Source: Prosapia bicincta
Taxonomy: Eukaryota; Arthropoda; Insecta; Hemiptera; Cercopidae
Assembly (NCBI GenBank): GCA_036971475.1
Contig: JBAIZL010000005.1
Span: 167,271,886 to 167,335,885 of the forward strand
Reading direction: 5' to 3'
Length of the DNA stretch: 64,000 bases
Positions 48,190 to 59,602 of this stretch are shown piece by piece. The notes beneath the pieces were generated by a model. The model saw only the letters and a program-made list of their open reading frames with translations. It had not been told where the DNA came from and ran no database searches. Every line of letters starts with the position of its first letter. The first letter of the stretch is position 1. Position numbers and translations under genes: made by a program.

Positions 48190-48192
<3 letters not shown>
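45901..48192 (+). mobile_element. Penelope-like element family C, copy C2, nearly complete
   Basis: Bordered by short TA on the left (45890-45900) and (TA)n on the right (48193-48236), and lying between the two inverted arms of a family F foldback. It carries one nearly intact reading frame and a 3' untranslated region with the hairpin-GAAA motif (48092-48118). The first ~20 bases are an inverted echo of CTAAAAAATAGCCTAG just downstream. Confidence 0.9.
45920..48109 (+). pseudogene. Family C RT / GIY-YIG polyprotein with a single premature stop
   Basis: The frame is continuous for about 729 codons except for one TAA at 47579-47581 (about codon 553), where sister copies read GAAAAACTA. The first ATG is at 46250, but PLE-like sequence continues upstream in frame. 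RT motif A SYDITNMYPSIP (near codon 287), motif B GLPMGSPISS (348), motif C RYVDDILVIYQ (387), thumb VYRKPTSN, GIY-YIG GIYKITCNNCNAFYIGK (593), C-terminus ending MVN. A ~60-base tandem duplication (SLEP-H-S blocks, 45940-46035) sits at the N-terminus. The single point stop makes it inactive or very recently disabled. Confidence 0.9.

Positions 48193-48236
<44 letters not shown>
48193..48236. repeat. (TA)n at the 3' end of copy C2
   Basis: About 22 TA units. Confidence 0.97.
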
Positions 48237-48239
<3 letters not shown>

Positions 48240-48400
48240 GGTTTTATTTTCAATTACAGCTACTAATAATATAAACTTACAATTATTTTTTTTTATATCA
48301 ATTGGCAGAAAAACCACTAATTACCGATATTTTTCACTAGACGCATTTAGCAGGAGATCAGTGCATTGTCCAATACTGTGAGTCACAGACAAGACTTTTG
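48237..48400 (-). repeat. Right arm and continuation of family F foldback
   Basis: 48237-48317 mirrors 45813-45889. Beyond the arm, CAGTGCATTGTCCAATACTG (48350-48380) matches family F sequence at 56085 and 63650 on the minus strand. Confidence 0.75.
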
Positions 48401-48495
48401 AAGGGATATCAATATAAACAATTGTTGAAAAACCATGAAATTGTACAATATGATAACTGCGAGCTACAAACTTAGACATATCAACATATACAATA

Positions 48496-49335
48496 CACTA
48501 AAACCTCTCATATGATGATCAATGTTACGACAGCACGATCTGGATAATGAAAAATCGGGATATAGGAGTTGTGTAATGATGCATATTTGTACTACATGAA
48601 TCACAACCACTCCAATTGGAAGTAGATGTATGATTGTTTCAAGTATTTAAGTTACACTTATTGAAGACTGTAATTATATTTTAATAGTAATATAGAAATG
48701 AATATACAATTTTGTTAAATGCCTTTTGTACAGTTGCTTAGCCCATTGTGGTTTACGAGCTAGGTCAGCTAGTCACAACAATGTATTAGTAGCGAGTCCA
48801 GCTAATCATGAATATCATCATTGTTTGATTGAATTGTTTGCTTCAAGAGAGTTTATTTTCAGATTTTTTATGTGTGTGAGAGATAAGTTACACACAAGCC
48901 AAGACGTATATGCTGTCTAAAAGGTTTTATTGACTCTTAAAACTTACAGCAAGAATATAAGAAGATATTTATGGTCCATTGACTTCTGTTAGACATATAA
49001 ACATAATAGAATGCTTCAGCAAATTTTGTCAACTGGAATGAGAAGCTCAATAAACATTTTACTCGATGTCGGTCAGTAGCTGAAAGATAGAGATACTCAA
49101 ACAGAACTGATTAAGTTGGATAATACTCCAATCTGTAACACATTAATGAACCGAATGATACGGAGACTCAAACAGAATTGGCTGAGTTGGGTTACAACAA
49201 AGGACCGACTGCTGGGTTCAGACTGGCTCAACGCCAAGGCCCCCTGCGGAATAAAGACGTTTAATTTATTTTGATATTACGTCCAGATATCAGAGGTTTC
49301 AGATATGAGAAGGCCGGATATGAGGTATTGCTATA
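48496..49335. mobile_element. Possible non-autonomous pogo/Tigger-like element
   Basis: Left CACTAAAACCTCTCATAT (48496) and right GGATATGAGGTATTGCTATA (49308) are imperfect inverted termini next to TA, in the style of pogo-group repeats. No transposase is recognisable inside. Weak call. Confidence 0.3.
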
Positions 49336-49464
49336 CTTATTAAATATGTTTTAATTCCTATAGTAACCCTTACTTTTTTGTAAATGATGACTGCTATTTT
49401 GAGAGATGGAAGTCTAATATATTGTAACATTTCATGAACTATCCAATATAAGAGAGTATTTTAA

Positions 49465-50517
49465 CCCTTTGAACACCACGGTCCGATCTATCAGACCAAC
49501 GATGTGTAGGCGAAAACCGCCACGGTCCGATCAATCGGACCGCCAGGAAAACATTATTTTTTTAAAGATGTATTTAGACACGTTTAAAGTTTGTTTCTAT
49601 TGTTTTGGACTTTCGTTGAAGTCACTAACACTACAGGAAAATAATTTTCACAATGGTAGTACCAGTGACCTTGGCTCAGCTATTTGTTTTTGTCATCATC
49701 GGGGGCAGAGCTGATAAGTCACATGCTCTCATATAGCGCGATGTCGTTACTCATGAGTGTTTTCTCATTACTGTTTGTCCTTTTTTTTTACAAAGGCAAA
49801 AGAGATACAGATAAAAATAATGGAAGTGTCAACAAGGGACTTGGGTATATTGTCGTTATGAAATTATTAGACGTGGAAAACTACTTGAATAAAGGATTTC
49901 ACGTATTCGTAGATAATTTTTTTACCTCATTTCCACTGGCCAAGGATTTGTATTCGAAGATGACTCATTTGACAGGCACGTTACGAATAAACAGAAAAGG
50001 AATACCTCCTATCCTGAAGCAAAAAATGCCTGTTGGACAAACAAAATACTGTCACAAAACATATTTGCTTTTGGTTGCCAGCCGAATGAAAAAATCCCAA
50101 AAAAATCAAGTACTTCTCTTGTCAACAAATGCGTTTTTGACAAACTATTTTTTGTAGTAGAGTTGTGAAAATTTGCACACAGTATGATATTTAGTTACTA
50201 AATTGAATAAAAACTTATGCGATGTATAAAAATATTTTTTTTACTACCTAATTTTTTATCTAAAGTATATTTTTTGTATAATTTTTTTTCTGTTAGGCAT
50301 TATTGATTTATCAATAATGTTGTTGTACAAGTAACACTTTTTTAATTACTAAATGTTGATAGCCCATGTAATCATCTATAAAACAAAAAAAAATCATTAC
50401 ATTTACAAAAAAAACTAACGAAAACACAGAGCGAAATGTAAACCGGTGCAAAAACGTTCAAACAGGCCTTAGCGGTTCTCGCTAGTACCGCTGATAGAGC
50501 GGCTGGCGTCCAAAGGG
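49465..50517 (+). mobile_element. piggyBac-family element, internally deleted, with TTAA target duplications
   Basis: TTAA at 49461-49464 and 50518-50521. Terminal inverted repeats CCCTTTGAACACC (49465-49477) and the complement of GGCGTCCAAAGGG (50505-50517) match at 11 of 13 positions. Just inside the left end are palindromic GGTCCGAT-ATCGGACC sequences (49480-49550). At 1053 bases it is under half the length of an autonomous element, so it is an internal-deletion derivative. Confidence 0.9.
49790..50135 (+). pseudogene. piggyBac transposase fragment
   Basis: The frame contains GLGYIVVMKLLDVENYLNKG, FHVFVDNFFTS (a catalytic Asp of the DDD triad), LTGTLRINRKGIP and KKSQKNQVLLLSTNA, matching the central piggyBac transposase domain. 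The N-terminal part and the C-terminal Cys-rich zinc finger are missing, so it is inactive. Confidence 0.88.
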
Positions 50518-50521
50518 TTAA

Positions 50522-51030
50522 TAATAATGTTATGTTTTTAAAAGAATAACTACTATCCATTTTAACCACTATTTATTGTTTATTATTAAAATAAATATGA
50601 TCCTGGTCTGGAGTGTATTTTTGCATACAGTATGTGATAGTGGAAAAAATTAAATTTACACTGAAGTCAGTGTAATACATTTGACAAGTATTACCTTAAG
50701 TTTTGTTTTTTTCTTATAACCAAATCTAACCAGATACATTGTAGTTCTATTTTGGATAGCTAAATGGTAATATGGTACAATATAATAAAAGAGCATCTGA
50801 AAAATTACTTCTTATAACAATGTGATTATAAGGGTAGACGATAATGAATGTAGATTTTAACCATTATTTATAGTTTGCAACATTTAAAATCACTTTTTTC
50901 TTTTGGAGAAACTATTTTGGAGAAATGCAGGTTAAGCAATTTCCTGTAACATGTATGAAATCACTGATAAACTTGTCATGTAGCTATATTGAAGATTATT
51001 ATTTTTTTTTTTTCTAAAGAAGGTTAATAT
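50522..51030. other. AT-rich non-coding stretch
   Basis: No feature recognised between the piggyBac element and the repeat array. Confidence 0.5.
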
Positions 51031-51035
51031 CATAT

Positions 51036-54000
51036 ACCTATGAAGTTTCCAATTAGGATAGATTTGGTTATAATTTTATACATTTAACCAAACAAGTATA
51101 AACATGTAAATAAAGCAAGAATAGAGATATGTAATTATATAGACATGCGACTACCGCTATTTTTGTGCATTTTTTTATTTTCTTATGTATTTTTACATCC
51201 TGAACACGAATTTTATGTTAGTTTTTGTCACTGAGGTTTATTCAAAGCTACATACTCTGAAGAATAACACGTTCATCATTTTCTACAAACCGGATTAGTA
51301 ACTGTGAAAATTTCGGACCACCTGAAATTAAAATAGATAACTGTTCTAAAACACGTCCTAGGACGATATGCACAAGTTTTTTTTTAAAGTTTACACAAAG
51401 AGATTTACGTCAATTTAAAGTTGGGTAAAAAATTCAGTGCGGAGTAGTAAGTTGTGCAACGTCTGCAGAGTAATACAGTGACATCACACTATCTCTTCAT
51501 AACTTACATGTGTAAATATTTGAGAAACAACGTTTTAGATTAATTTTTATGGTTTTTGCATACCAATTGAAATATACTTATAAAGTCTCTGGTTAGGATA
51601 GATTTGGTTGTAATTTTATACATTACTATTTACCTAATTTAAAATATACCTATAAAGTGTTTAGTCAGGATAGATTTGGTTGTAATTTTATGATTAAATG
51701 TATAAAATTACAACCAAATCTATCCTGACTGGATACTTCATAGTATATTTCAATATAGATAAGCTATATAAAATTAAAATTCCCTTGGAATAACAAAAAT
51801 ATTAGTTATCAATATAGCTTCAGGACAGGGGTAGGCAATCTCCATATTTACCAAAGTTTAGATTCCTAAAACACGAAATACAGCTGTGACATCCCTGTAT
51901 CACTCCACAAACGAAACATTGCTTACTACTCCACACTGAATTGTTTACACAACTTTAAATTGTTTAAAAATAACTTTCCGTATAAAATAAAACAAAATTC
52001 TTGTGCATATCGTCCTACAACATGTTTTAGAACAATTTTTATTTTAATCTCAGGTGGTCCCAAATCTCACAATTAAAGCAACGCTTTGTAGAAAATGATG
52101 AATGTGTTCTTCTTCAGAGTATTTGGTTTCAAATAGACCTTAGTGACAAAAATTAACATCAAATTCATGTTCAGCACGTAAAAGTAGATCAGAAAAGTAA
52201 ACAAAATTATACAAATAGCAGTATCCGCACGTCTATATAATTATCTAGAGATCATGTGACGTCACCTGGGGAAAACATATTAGTCTGTAGAAGCAGAGGT
52301 CTAATTAGGTAATGTTGCATAAAATTACAACCAAATCTATTCTAACTGGACACTTTATAAGTATATTTTAATAGAGATTTAATGTATAAATTTACAACCA
52401 AATCTATCTTAACTATAGACTTTGTTAATTATTATTATCAGCAACTACCGGTCGGCAAAATTTTTTTTTTTGATCAATTTGCCCTTGCTGAACACGAATC
52501 TGAAGTTTTATTTACTTCAAACAAGTATTTACATTTGAAAAAATAACCGATAAAAATATAGTCTTTATGACGTTGGTTTAAAAAAAAAAATTCGTCTTAC
52601 ATTACTCGTTTTAATGTGTAGAACACGAATATCAACTTTTCTTTCCGCAGAAAATACGAAAAGTTACTTTTTTTCACATTTTAAATGTTAAGTTGTAATC
52701 ACATGTATAGCGTAAACAAGCCTTATTGATATTGTTTAAAACATATTTTTTTTAATTACTCATTTCAATGTGTAGAACACTAGTATACATTTTTTTCCGT
52801 GGAAAATACAAAAAGTTAATTTTTCTGCACATTTTTAATCTTAGTCTGTAATAGCAAGTATAGCGTGAACCGGCCGTGCAGTAGCTACAGCGCACTGCAC
52901 TACGTCAAAGACAGTTTATGTTAATACTAAACTTAAAATCTAAAAATTTAACTTTTGGTTATAATTTTATACAACATGACTATATACCTACATAAAATGG
53001 TTGAAATGCAGTACTCCGGCACTATACGATATTTTGGGAAATTGTTCAAAACCATCAAATTGGACGATATCCACAAGAATTTTTTTAAAATTGAAGTAGG
53101 AAAGTTACTTTTTTTCAATTTAAAGTAGGGTACTATATTCAGCGCGGATGAAGAAGTTGTGAATAGGCGCAGAGTGATACTTACGTCACAGTGCTGCGCA
53201 TAAGGTTGTACGCATTGTCCGCGGTACGTCACGCAACCTTACGAGTGTAGATATTTGAGAAACAACTTCTACAGTTAGGATAGATTGGTTTTAAATTTAT
53301 AAAATACTGTATACCTATATTAAAATATACCGAAAAAGTGTAAAGTCAGGTTAGGTTTGGTTTTAATTTTATACATTGAAATTCAGTTGTAAAATCACGA
53401 AGCATTTGCATAACTCTGCGCCTATTCACAACTTCGCGTAATTTCTATACATATATTTAAATATACTTATAAAGTCTCCAGTTAGGATAGATTTGGTTTT
53501 AAATTTATACAATACTGTATACCTATATTAAAATATACCTAAAAAGTGTCAAGTCAGGTTAGATTTGGTTTTAATTTTATACATTGAAATACAGTTGTAT
53601 CACGAAGCATTTGTATCACTCCGCGCCTATTCACAACTTCTACATCCGCGCTGAATTTTTTTCGCTACTTTAAATTGAAAAAAAAGTAACTTTCCGAGGT
53701 CAATTTAAAAAAAAGTCTTGTAGATATCGTCCTATTTAATGATGTTAAACCATTTCCCAAAATATCGTATAGTGCTGGGCTTCTGCATTTTTACCCATAA
53801 AATATACCTACAAAGTATTCAGTCAGGATAGACAGTTTATAGTTTTATACAAAATTACTATATACCTACATTAAAATATGCCTATGAAGTGTCAAGTCAA
53901 TATAGATTTGGTTATAATTTTATTCAACATTATATCTACCTGTATTAAAGTTACCTACGAAGTATCCAGTCATGATAGATTTGGTTATAATTTTATACAA

Positions 54001-54590
54001 CATTACTATCTACCTATATTAAAATATTCCTACAAAGTATATAGTCAGGATAGATTTGGTTGTAATTTTCTGCATCGGCAATAAGTCTAAATATTTACCA
54101 AAATTACAACCAAATCTATCCTGACTGAATACTTCATAGGTATAGCCTACTTGAATACAGGTATATAGTAATGTTAAATAAAATTATTACCAAATCTATC
54201 CTGACTAGATACTTCGTAGATATATTTTACTATAGGTTTATAGTAATTTTGTATAAAATTACAAATCTAGACGTAGTGCAGTGTGCTGTAGCTACTTCGC
54301 ACTCGGTTCACGCAATAGGCCTACATGCCTTCACATTTAAATTGTGAAAAAAGAAACTTTCTGTACTTTCCATGGAAAAAAAGTTGATATTCGTGTTCTA
54401 CACATTAAAACAAGTAATATAACAACAACAAAAATTTAACACCGTCATTTAGAGTATATTTTTAAAAAAATAACCTAACTTAACCTGACCTGGCCTGACT
54501 TTGACTCCGATCGGCAAAATTGTTTTATCCTGATAGATTTGATCTTGCTGAACATGAATCTGAAGTAGTTTTTAACGGCAACCTAATAAA
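51036..54590. repeat. Complex array of direct and inverted repeats around a ~70-base unit
   Basis: A unit of the form TACCTATAAAGTGTCCAG, TCAGGATAGATTTGGTT, ATAATTTTATACA, TTACTATATACCTATATTAAAA recurs about 15 times (for example 51036, 51575, 51640, 53270, 53460, 53530, 53810, 53880, 53950, 54020 on plus; 51690, 52320, 52385, 54100, 54180 on minus). Longer blocks are mirrored: 51290-51690 with 51700-52100, 53000-53240 with 53610-53800, and 52480-52920 with 54270-54560. No coding sequence found. Confidence 0.85.
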
Positions 54591-54598
54591 ACCAGGTC

Positions 54599-54618
54599 AG
54601 GTTAGGTTAGGTTAGGTT
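54599..54618 (+). repeat. Short interstitial (TTAGG)4 telomere-like motif
   Basis: Four exact AGGTT units; a degenerate CCTAA-like stretch lies at 54472-54505. TTAGG is the common arthropod telomere repeat. Four units may also be chance or retroelement-derived. Confidence 0.5.
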
Positions 54619-54639
54619 ATCATTATTTTTTTAAAATAT

Positions 54640-55640
54640 GTTTATAATTACCAAGACTTTATAGGTTTACCTATTTAAATATACCTATACATATTGCGTG
54701 CCAAAAAACTGCTCTACAAAAATGTGTAAAAAAAAGAACCTTTCGGTGGACAAAAAAATTATGTATATTGTTTTAGGATATAATAAGGATATTTTTTTAC
54801 ACTTATGGAGGAAATCCTCCAATCTTAATAATTACCCTTCAAAAAACATGAAATCAAACCAAATTGGAGTTATAAGTATTTATCAAGCATAAGCCTTATA
54901 TTTATAAGTCTATTTCTAAGTGCTGTAAATCAGTGTTGTAGGAGTTTGTGTTGGTAAGGGTGGTTGAAAGAATTATAAATGATAATAAGGTTTTGGAATT
55001 ATGTATAGTGTTATGGCTGGTATATCTAGGCTATAACTAGCATTTGTATGTAGTCTATACTTACCTGTATGATAATTGTTAGGTCAATTAACTTCTTGTA
55101 AGTACTGGTTTATACAACTTTCTTCTTGTATAATCGCTGAACACCACTGTCAACATTAGGTCAAGGAAGTTTTATTATAAGTTTATGAAATAAATACCTT
55201 ACAAAGTACAAAAATATTTTTTGTTTTAGATACCATTAATTAAAAATAAAGTACAAAACAAAATGTGATTATACATATTATTATTTATTATTGTGTATTA
55301 ACTCATACATTAATTAAAATCTTTTTCATATATCATACTTGCCTCCAATTTATACTACTATTTATTCTGCGCCAAAAACTATCTACAAAAATCGCATACC
55401 CTGAATTTATGTTTACCTAACAAAAACAGACGTGAAAAACAAAATACAAACCTAAACCTCGCAGTTCAACATTGTCATAGAATGGTAATTCACAGATTAC
55501 TTTTGTTTAATAAATAATTAGGCTAAGATACGAACTCACAAGTATTTTGTTATTCTTGAATTTTATAGTTTATTACGTTCGGTGAATCTTAGTTAATCAC
55601 TTAAACAATAGTTTATGACTATCCAAACTTTAAATTTTGT
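54640..55640. other. AT-rich non-coding stretch
   Basis: No feature recognised. Confidence 0.5.
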
Positions 55641-55658
55641 ATATTTGTTAAAACTCAC

Positions 55659-55707
55659 TGAGACAGAACGTTTTCGATCGCTATGCGGCGACCTTCATCA
55701 GTGTTTT
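55659..55707 (-). ncRNA. Hammerhead ribozyme, canonical core, minimal stem III
   Basis: Minus strand: stem I ACA (55704-55702) with UGU (55665-55663). Core CUGAUGA (55701-55695), extra A. Stem II GGUCGC (55693-55688) with GCGAUC (55681-55676). GAAA (55675-55672). Stem III palindrome AACGUU (55672-55667) and C17 at 55666, giving a UUC cleavage triplet. All invariant bases are present. Upstream sequence (55710-55960) shows no recognisable PLE coding region. Confidence 0.85.
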
Positions 55708-55999
55708 CTTTTGTTGTATATGACTATATGACTATCGGCGAAGTTTATACCTCTGAACATAATAAAATACCGATTAGCCGAACTTACAATTAAATAGAAC
55801 CAATGAAAACTTACTGGGGCATAACGTTTTTGATTCCAAAAGCATACTTCATAAGTGTCTATGTTGTTTGACCTTATAGATGACTTATAATGCTATGAAT
55901 AACACAAAACAACATCCATCAACAAATTGCTACATACATTTCTGTTGCAGAAATAACATTCTCAAAACCTTGATTTGCTTGGTAATAATAAATTCACTT

Positions 56000-56170
56000 C
56001 AATTTATTCCAAAATAATGTTCTGTAATAGATGTTCCACGAACGAGTATTGTATTACATGTGAGACACTCTTTCCCGTGACAACATTGAACAATGCACTG
56101 AAGTAGTGTGAAACGCATCAGCTGAAAAATATCAGTAATAAGTGGTTTTTTGCCAAGTGATATCAATAAA
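56000..56170 (+). repeat. Family F PLE-type end
   Basis: Contains CAATGCACTGAAG, GTGAAACGCATCAGCTGA, ATCAGTAATAAGTGGTTTTT and TGATATCAATAAAA, matching other family F copies. The CTGAAG/GAAAC spacing hints at a decayed hammerhead-like motif, but stem II is not convincing. Confidence 0.55.
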
Positions 56171-56261
56171 ACATCTTTAATTGAAAGTTATTCTATTTAA
56201 TAATCAAACGGTTATTGATATTTTAGAGAATGCTAAAGGAAGAATAAAGAATTCAACATAT

Positions 56262-56896
56262 ACTGCAAGTCTACCATGACAGACACACTGATACACAACA
56301 CATCGAACCACCTAATACAACATAAACTCCCAGCATTCATACATTTAGTACACAGCCTAAACAAAATACCTATGTCCACAACTAACTACACAGAGGAACT
56401 AAACACACTCCAATATTTAACTCACAAAAACGGATATGAGAATTATTTAATTGACAAACTACACAGAAAACTACTCAACAAGAACAGTAACAACAACACA
56501 AACAACAAAAATATGAACACAAACAAATTCATCACCCTCACATACATAAACAAACTCACAAATAAAATAGCACACCACTTCAAAAAAAGAAAGACACAAT
56601 GTAGCTTATAGAACAACAAATAAAAGCCAAATGGCTATCAGACACATAATTAATAACAATACCAACACATACAATAACCTAGGAATATTCAAAATAGAAT
56701 GCAAAAACTGCAATAAGTTCTATATTTGACGAACAGGCTGATCTTTTGCCGAAAGATATAACAAACACAAAAGCACACTGCACACTACTATTGAATCCAC
56801 TTTCACAAATCACCTCATGGACGCTAAACACTCATGCAATAGTATGTGGAACGAAAGAAGTACAACTGCAGCAACCTTAGCGGCAAAAATACAAGG
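56262..56896 (+). pseudogene. PLE fragment (thumb to GIY-YIG), family G
   Basis: Begins at YCKSTMTDTLIHNTSNH (thumb region; usual YRKPT), continues LIQHKLPAFIHLVHSLNKIP and HKNGYENYLIDKLHRKLL, is shifted near 56605, then shows IFKIECKNCNKFYI (near 56690) and FAERYNKHKSTLH of the GIY-YIG domain. Stops near 56728 and 56740. It is followed at once by a hammerhead ribozyme. Confidence 0.82.
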
Positions 56897-56930
56897 CTGA
56901 AGAAGTCATAAGACGAAAACATTTCCTCCA
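56893..56930 (+). ncRNA. Hammerhead ribozyme, minimal stem III, family G
   Basis: Core CUGAAGA (56897-56903), extra A. Stem II GUC (56905-56907) with GAC (56912-56914) around AUAA. GAAA (56915-56918). Stem I AGG next to the core pairs with CCU. Stem III AACAUU is nearly self-complementary. It directly follows the GIY-YIG coding relic, as expected for a PLE 3' end. Confidence 0.75.
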
Positions 56931-57110
56931 AGTGTAAGTTAACAATTTAACAACCTTTAGTTAACAACCAGCTTGTTATGAACAGTAACAAGATTTCGGC
57001 ATTATTTTAGATGAATGTGAACTATAAACTCTGGGTATATCTCACTACTGACGTAGTATTATAATAAATTATAATCCTCCAAAATCAATTTACATTTGAT
57101 ATATTTTAAG
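56893..57110 (+). repeat. Hammerhead-bearing dispersed repeat, copy 2
   Basis: Close match to 42432-42690, including TTTAGATGAATGTGAACTATAAACTC-type sequence. Here it is attached to PLE coding sequence, which identifies the repeat as a PLE 3' region. Confidence 0.85.
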
Positions 57111-57626
57111 ATTTCGATATTTGATAAATGAAGAAGGTAGGAAAGCTAATAAAACTTCACTAAAAATATACTCTACTAGCTCAATAAATTGTAATGTGAT
57201 TAATAAATTGATACACTATAAATTCTTAATGAATTTAGGATGTTAAATATTGCAGTAATTCGTTACACAATTAGTTATTTGATCTGCAATGTCAAGAATT
57301 TAATTGAATTTTAGAATGGTGCATTCAATAAATAATTTAACCAATAAATATTAAATTAAATAAATCAAGTTTTACTGCACAAAAAAATACATAAAATACA
57401 AAAGCAAAATTACATCTGAAGCGTTTACACTACTTTATGTTTTACATTAAAATGTTTTACATACATGATTTTATAAGAACTTTTCATAATTTTAAAAAGC
57501 TATGGAATGGCTTGTGATATCTACATGAGATTGCTTTTACTTAATTTAAAATACATTTAAATTTATCTATTCGACATTTAAAAAAATTGCTATTACATCA
57601 TACAAATGAATTAACACTACCTGCAA
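57111..57626. other. AT-rich non-coding stretch
   Basis: No feature recognised. Confidence 0.5.
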
Positions 57627-59602
57627 TCTCCAGGTGCAGATGGGATCTATCCTGTGCTGCTGCAGCAGGGAATGGACCTGCTGGTGCTGGTACTTACTAA
57701 ATTATACAGGCTAAGCATTGCTCTAGGGCATGTGCCAGCAGCCTGGAAATCTAGTAAGGTGGTCTTTATACCTAAGCCTACCGGTAACCAATCGGAAGGG
57801 AAAGGATAAAGGCCTATTACTCTCATGTCCTCTGATCTTCAGGGACTTGAAAAACTGGTTGATTGGCATATTAGGGGGGGGTGCTTTGGCCATAAAACCA
57901 CTGCGTTGGAACCAGTATGCTTATCAACCGGAAAAATCCTGCGAGGGAGCTCTCCACCAAGTGGTTGGTAGGATAGAACAAATGATCGCTAAGGAAGGTT
58001 GTGCCATTGGTGCCTTCCTCGACATTGAAGGGGCTTTCAATAACCCCTCAGTGGAGACGATGGTAAATGGTGCAAGACGTCATGCAGTGGATGCGACCAC
58101 TTGTGGCTGGATAAGTTCCATGATAACAAACAGAAGAATTTCTGTAGAGGTGACAGGTGAGGTCAGAAGGGCAGAGACAAGTCTGGGCTGTGCACAGGGG
58201 GGGGGTTCTCTCTCCTCTGTTGTGGTGCCTAGTGGTTGACAACCTTATTGAACTCCTGAATGAACAGGGGTACTTCTGTCTGGGATATGCGGACGACATA
58301 GTTGTTCTGATCCAGGGCAGATTCCCTGATACAGTCCTTGAGGTAATCAAAAATCCTCTACGACTGATTGAAGAGTAGTGTAATAAGGAGAACCTTAGGG
58401 TAAATCTGAAAAAGACTGCTCTTATTAAACCAGACAGCGAAAAGATCTGACGACCAGGATGCCTCGTTTGTTTGGTGAAGCTGAGCTCTATCCAGAGATT
58501 GGCCCATCTGTGCACACTGGGAGCAATGTCAACTACACCTGGTGCAGCAATGGAAGTAATGCTTAACCTCTCTCCCCTTGAGCTTGTCCTTAGGGGAGAG
58601 GCTAGGCTGGCGGCATGGAGATTGCGTAACTCGAACAACTGGGCTAATCTCCCAGATGTTTCGGGACATATGAGTATCGAGTGCGTGGTCAAAGAACCTG
58701 TCTTGGAAATGGGCAGTGAACATATTACTCGGACGTTTGCACCTGACCAGACCCACCAAACTATGATGGAATGGTCAGGGTCAGTAACATCGGAAGCTCA
58801 GATATGGTACACAGATGGCTCCAAGATGGACTTCGGCAATGGAGCGGGGGTGTATTATTAAAACCCAAGGGTAAAACTAGTTTTTTCCTTGGGGAGGCAT
58901 ACCTCTGTCTTTCAGGCCGAAATACATGCTATAAATGCCTATCTGGGGGAGATAGCGAGAAGGGAAATACACGGGACCCGGATTGCTATTTTCTCTGACA
59001 GTCAGGCAGCAATTAAGGCACTAAACGGACATGTGGTCACCTCATCCATAGTCAGGGAGTGCCTAAATAACCTAGAAGCGCTGGCAAGGTACAATCAAAT
59101 CAAGATAGGTTGGGTGCCAGGGCATAGGGGAATATTTGGAAATGAAACTGCAGATGCACTGGCCAGAGAGGTAGGTATTTCCAAATCCATGGTCAAGATT
59201 GCAGTGTGAAGGTGGATGGCTGAAAAACACTGTGAGCACTGGGTCAGGGCTGAAGGAATGAGACACAGTAAGCTAACCCTTAGGAAACCTTTCTTGGGGC
59301 TGCAGGAGAGTCTCATCTATCTGTGTAGGCAGGAATTGAGGATAGCCACAGGTCTACTCACGGGACACTGTGGACTAAGGAAACATCTGCATATTATGGG
59401 TATCTTCAAAGATGAACCAGTGTGCAGAATTTGCGGGCAAGAACTGGAGACTGCCACACGCATCATTTATAGATGTGAAGCACTTGCCGAGAGGCGCTTC
59501 AACCTCTTTGGTGATAGCACAGCTCTGGAAGTGGATGCTGAAGGTAAAACACTAGTCAGGAAACTCGTAAACCTGGTAAGAGAGAAGGGGCTCTTTGACT
59601 AG
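57627..59602 (+). pseudogene. ORF2 relic: RT, RNase H, C-terminal Cys-rich domain
   Basis: RT begins SPGADGIYPVLLQQG (57627). Then WKSSKVVFIPKP, QYAYQPEKSCEGALH, motif A GAFLDIEGAFNN (near 58010), GCAQGGVLSPLLW (near 58190) and motif C GYADDIVVL (near 58280). RNase H: IWYTDGSKMDFGNGAG (near 58800), AEIHAINAYL (58918), IFSDSQAAIKAL (near 58990), IGWVPGHRGIFGNETADALA (near 59105). The C-terminal part has LRIATGLLTGHCGLRKHL and CRICGQELETATRIIYRC. Frameshifts or stops near 57790, 57880, 58205, 58377, 58450, 58858 and 59207 make it inactive. Confidence 0.88.

Noticed and set aside
56080..56130. Family F CTGAAG...GAAACGC as an active hammerhead
   Set aside because: The core lacks A9 and stem II does not pair convincingly; it is kept only as a decayed family F end.
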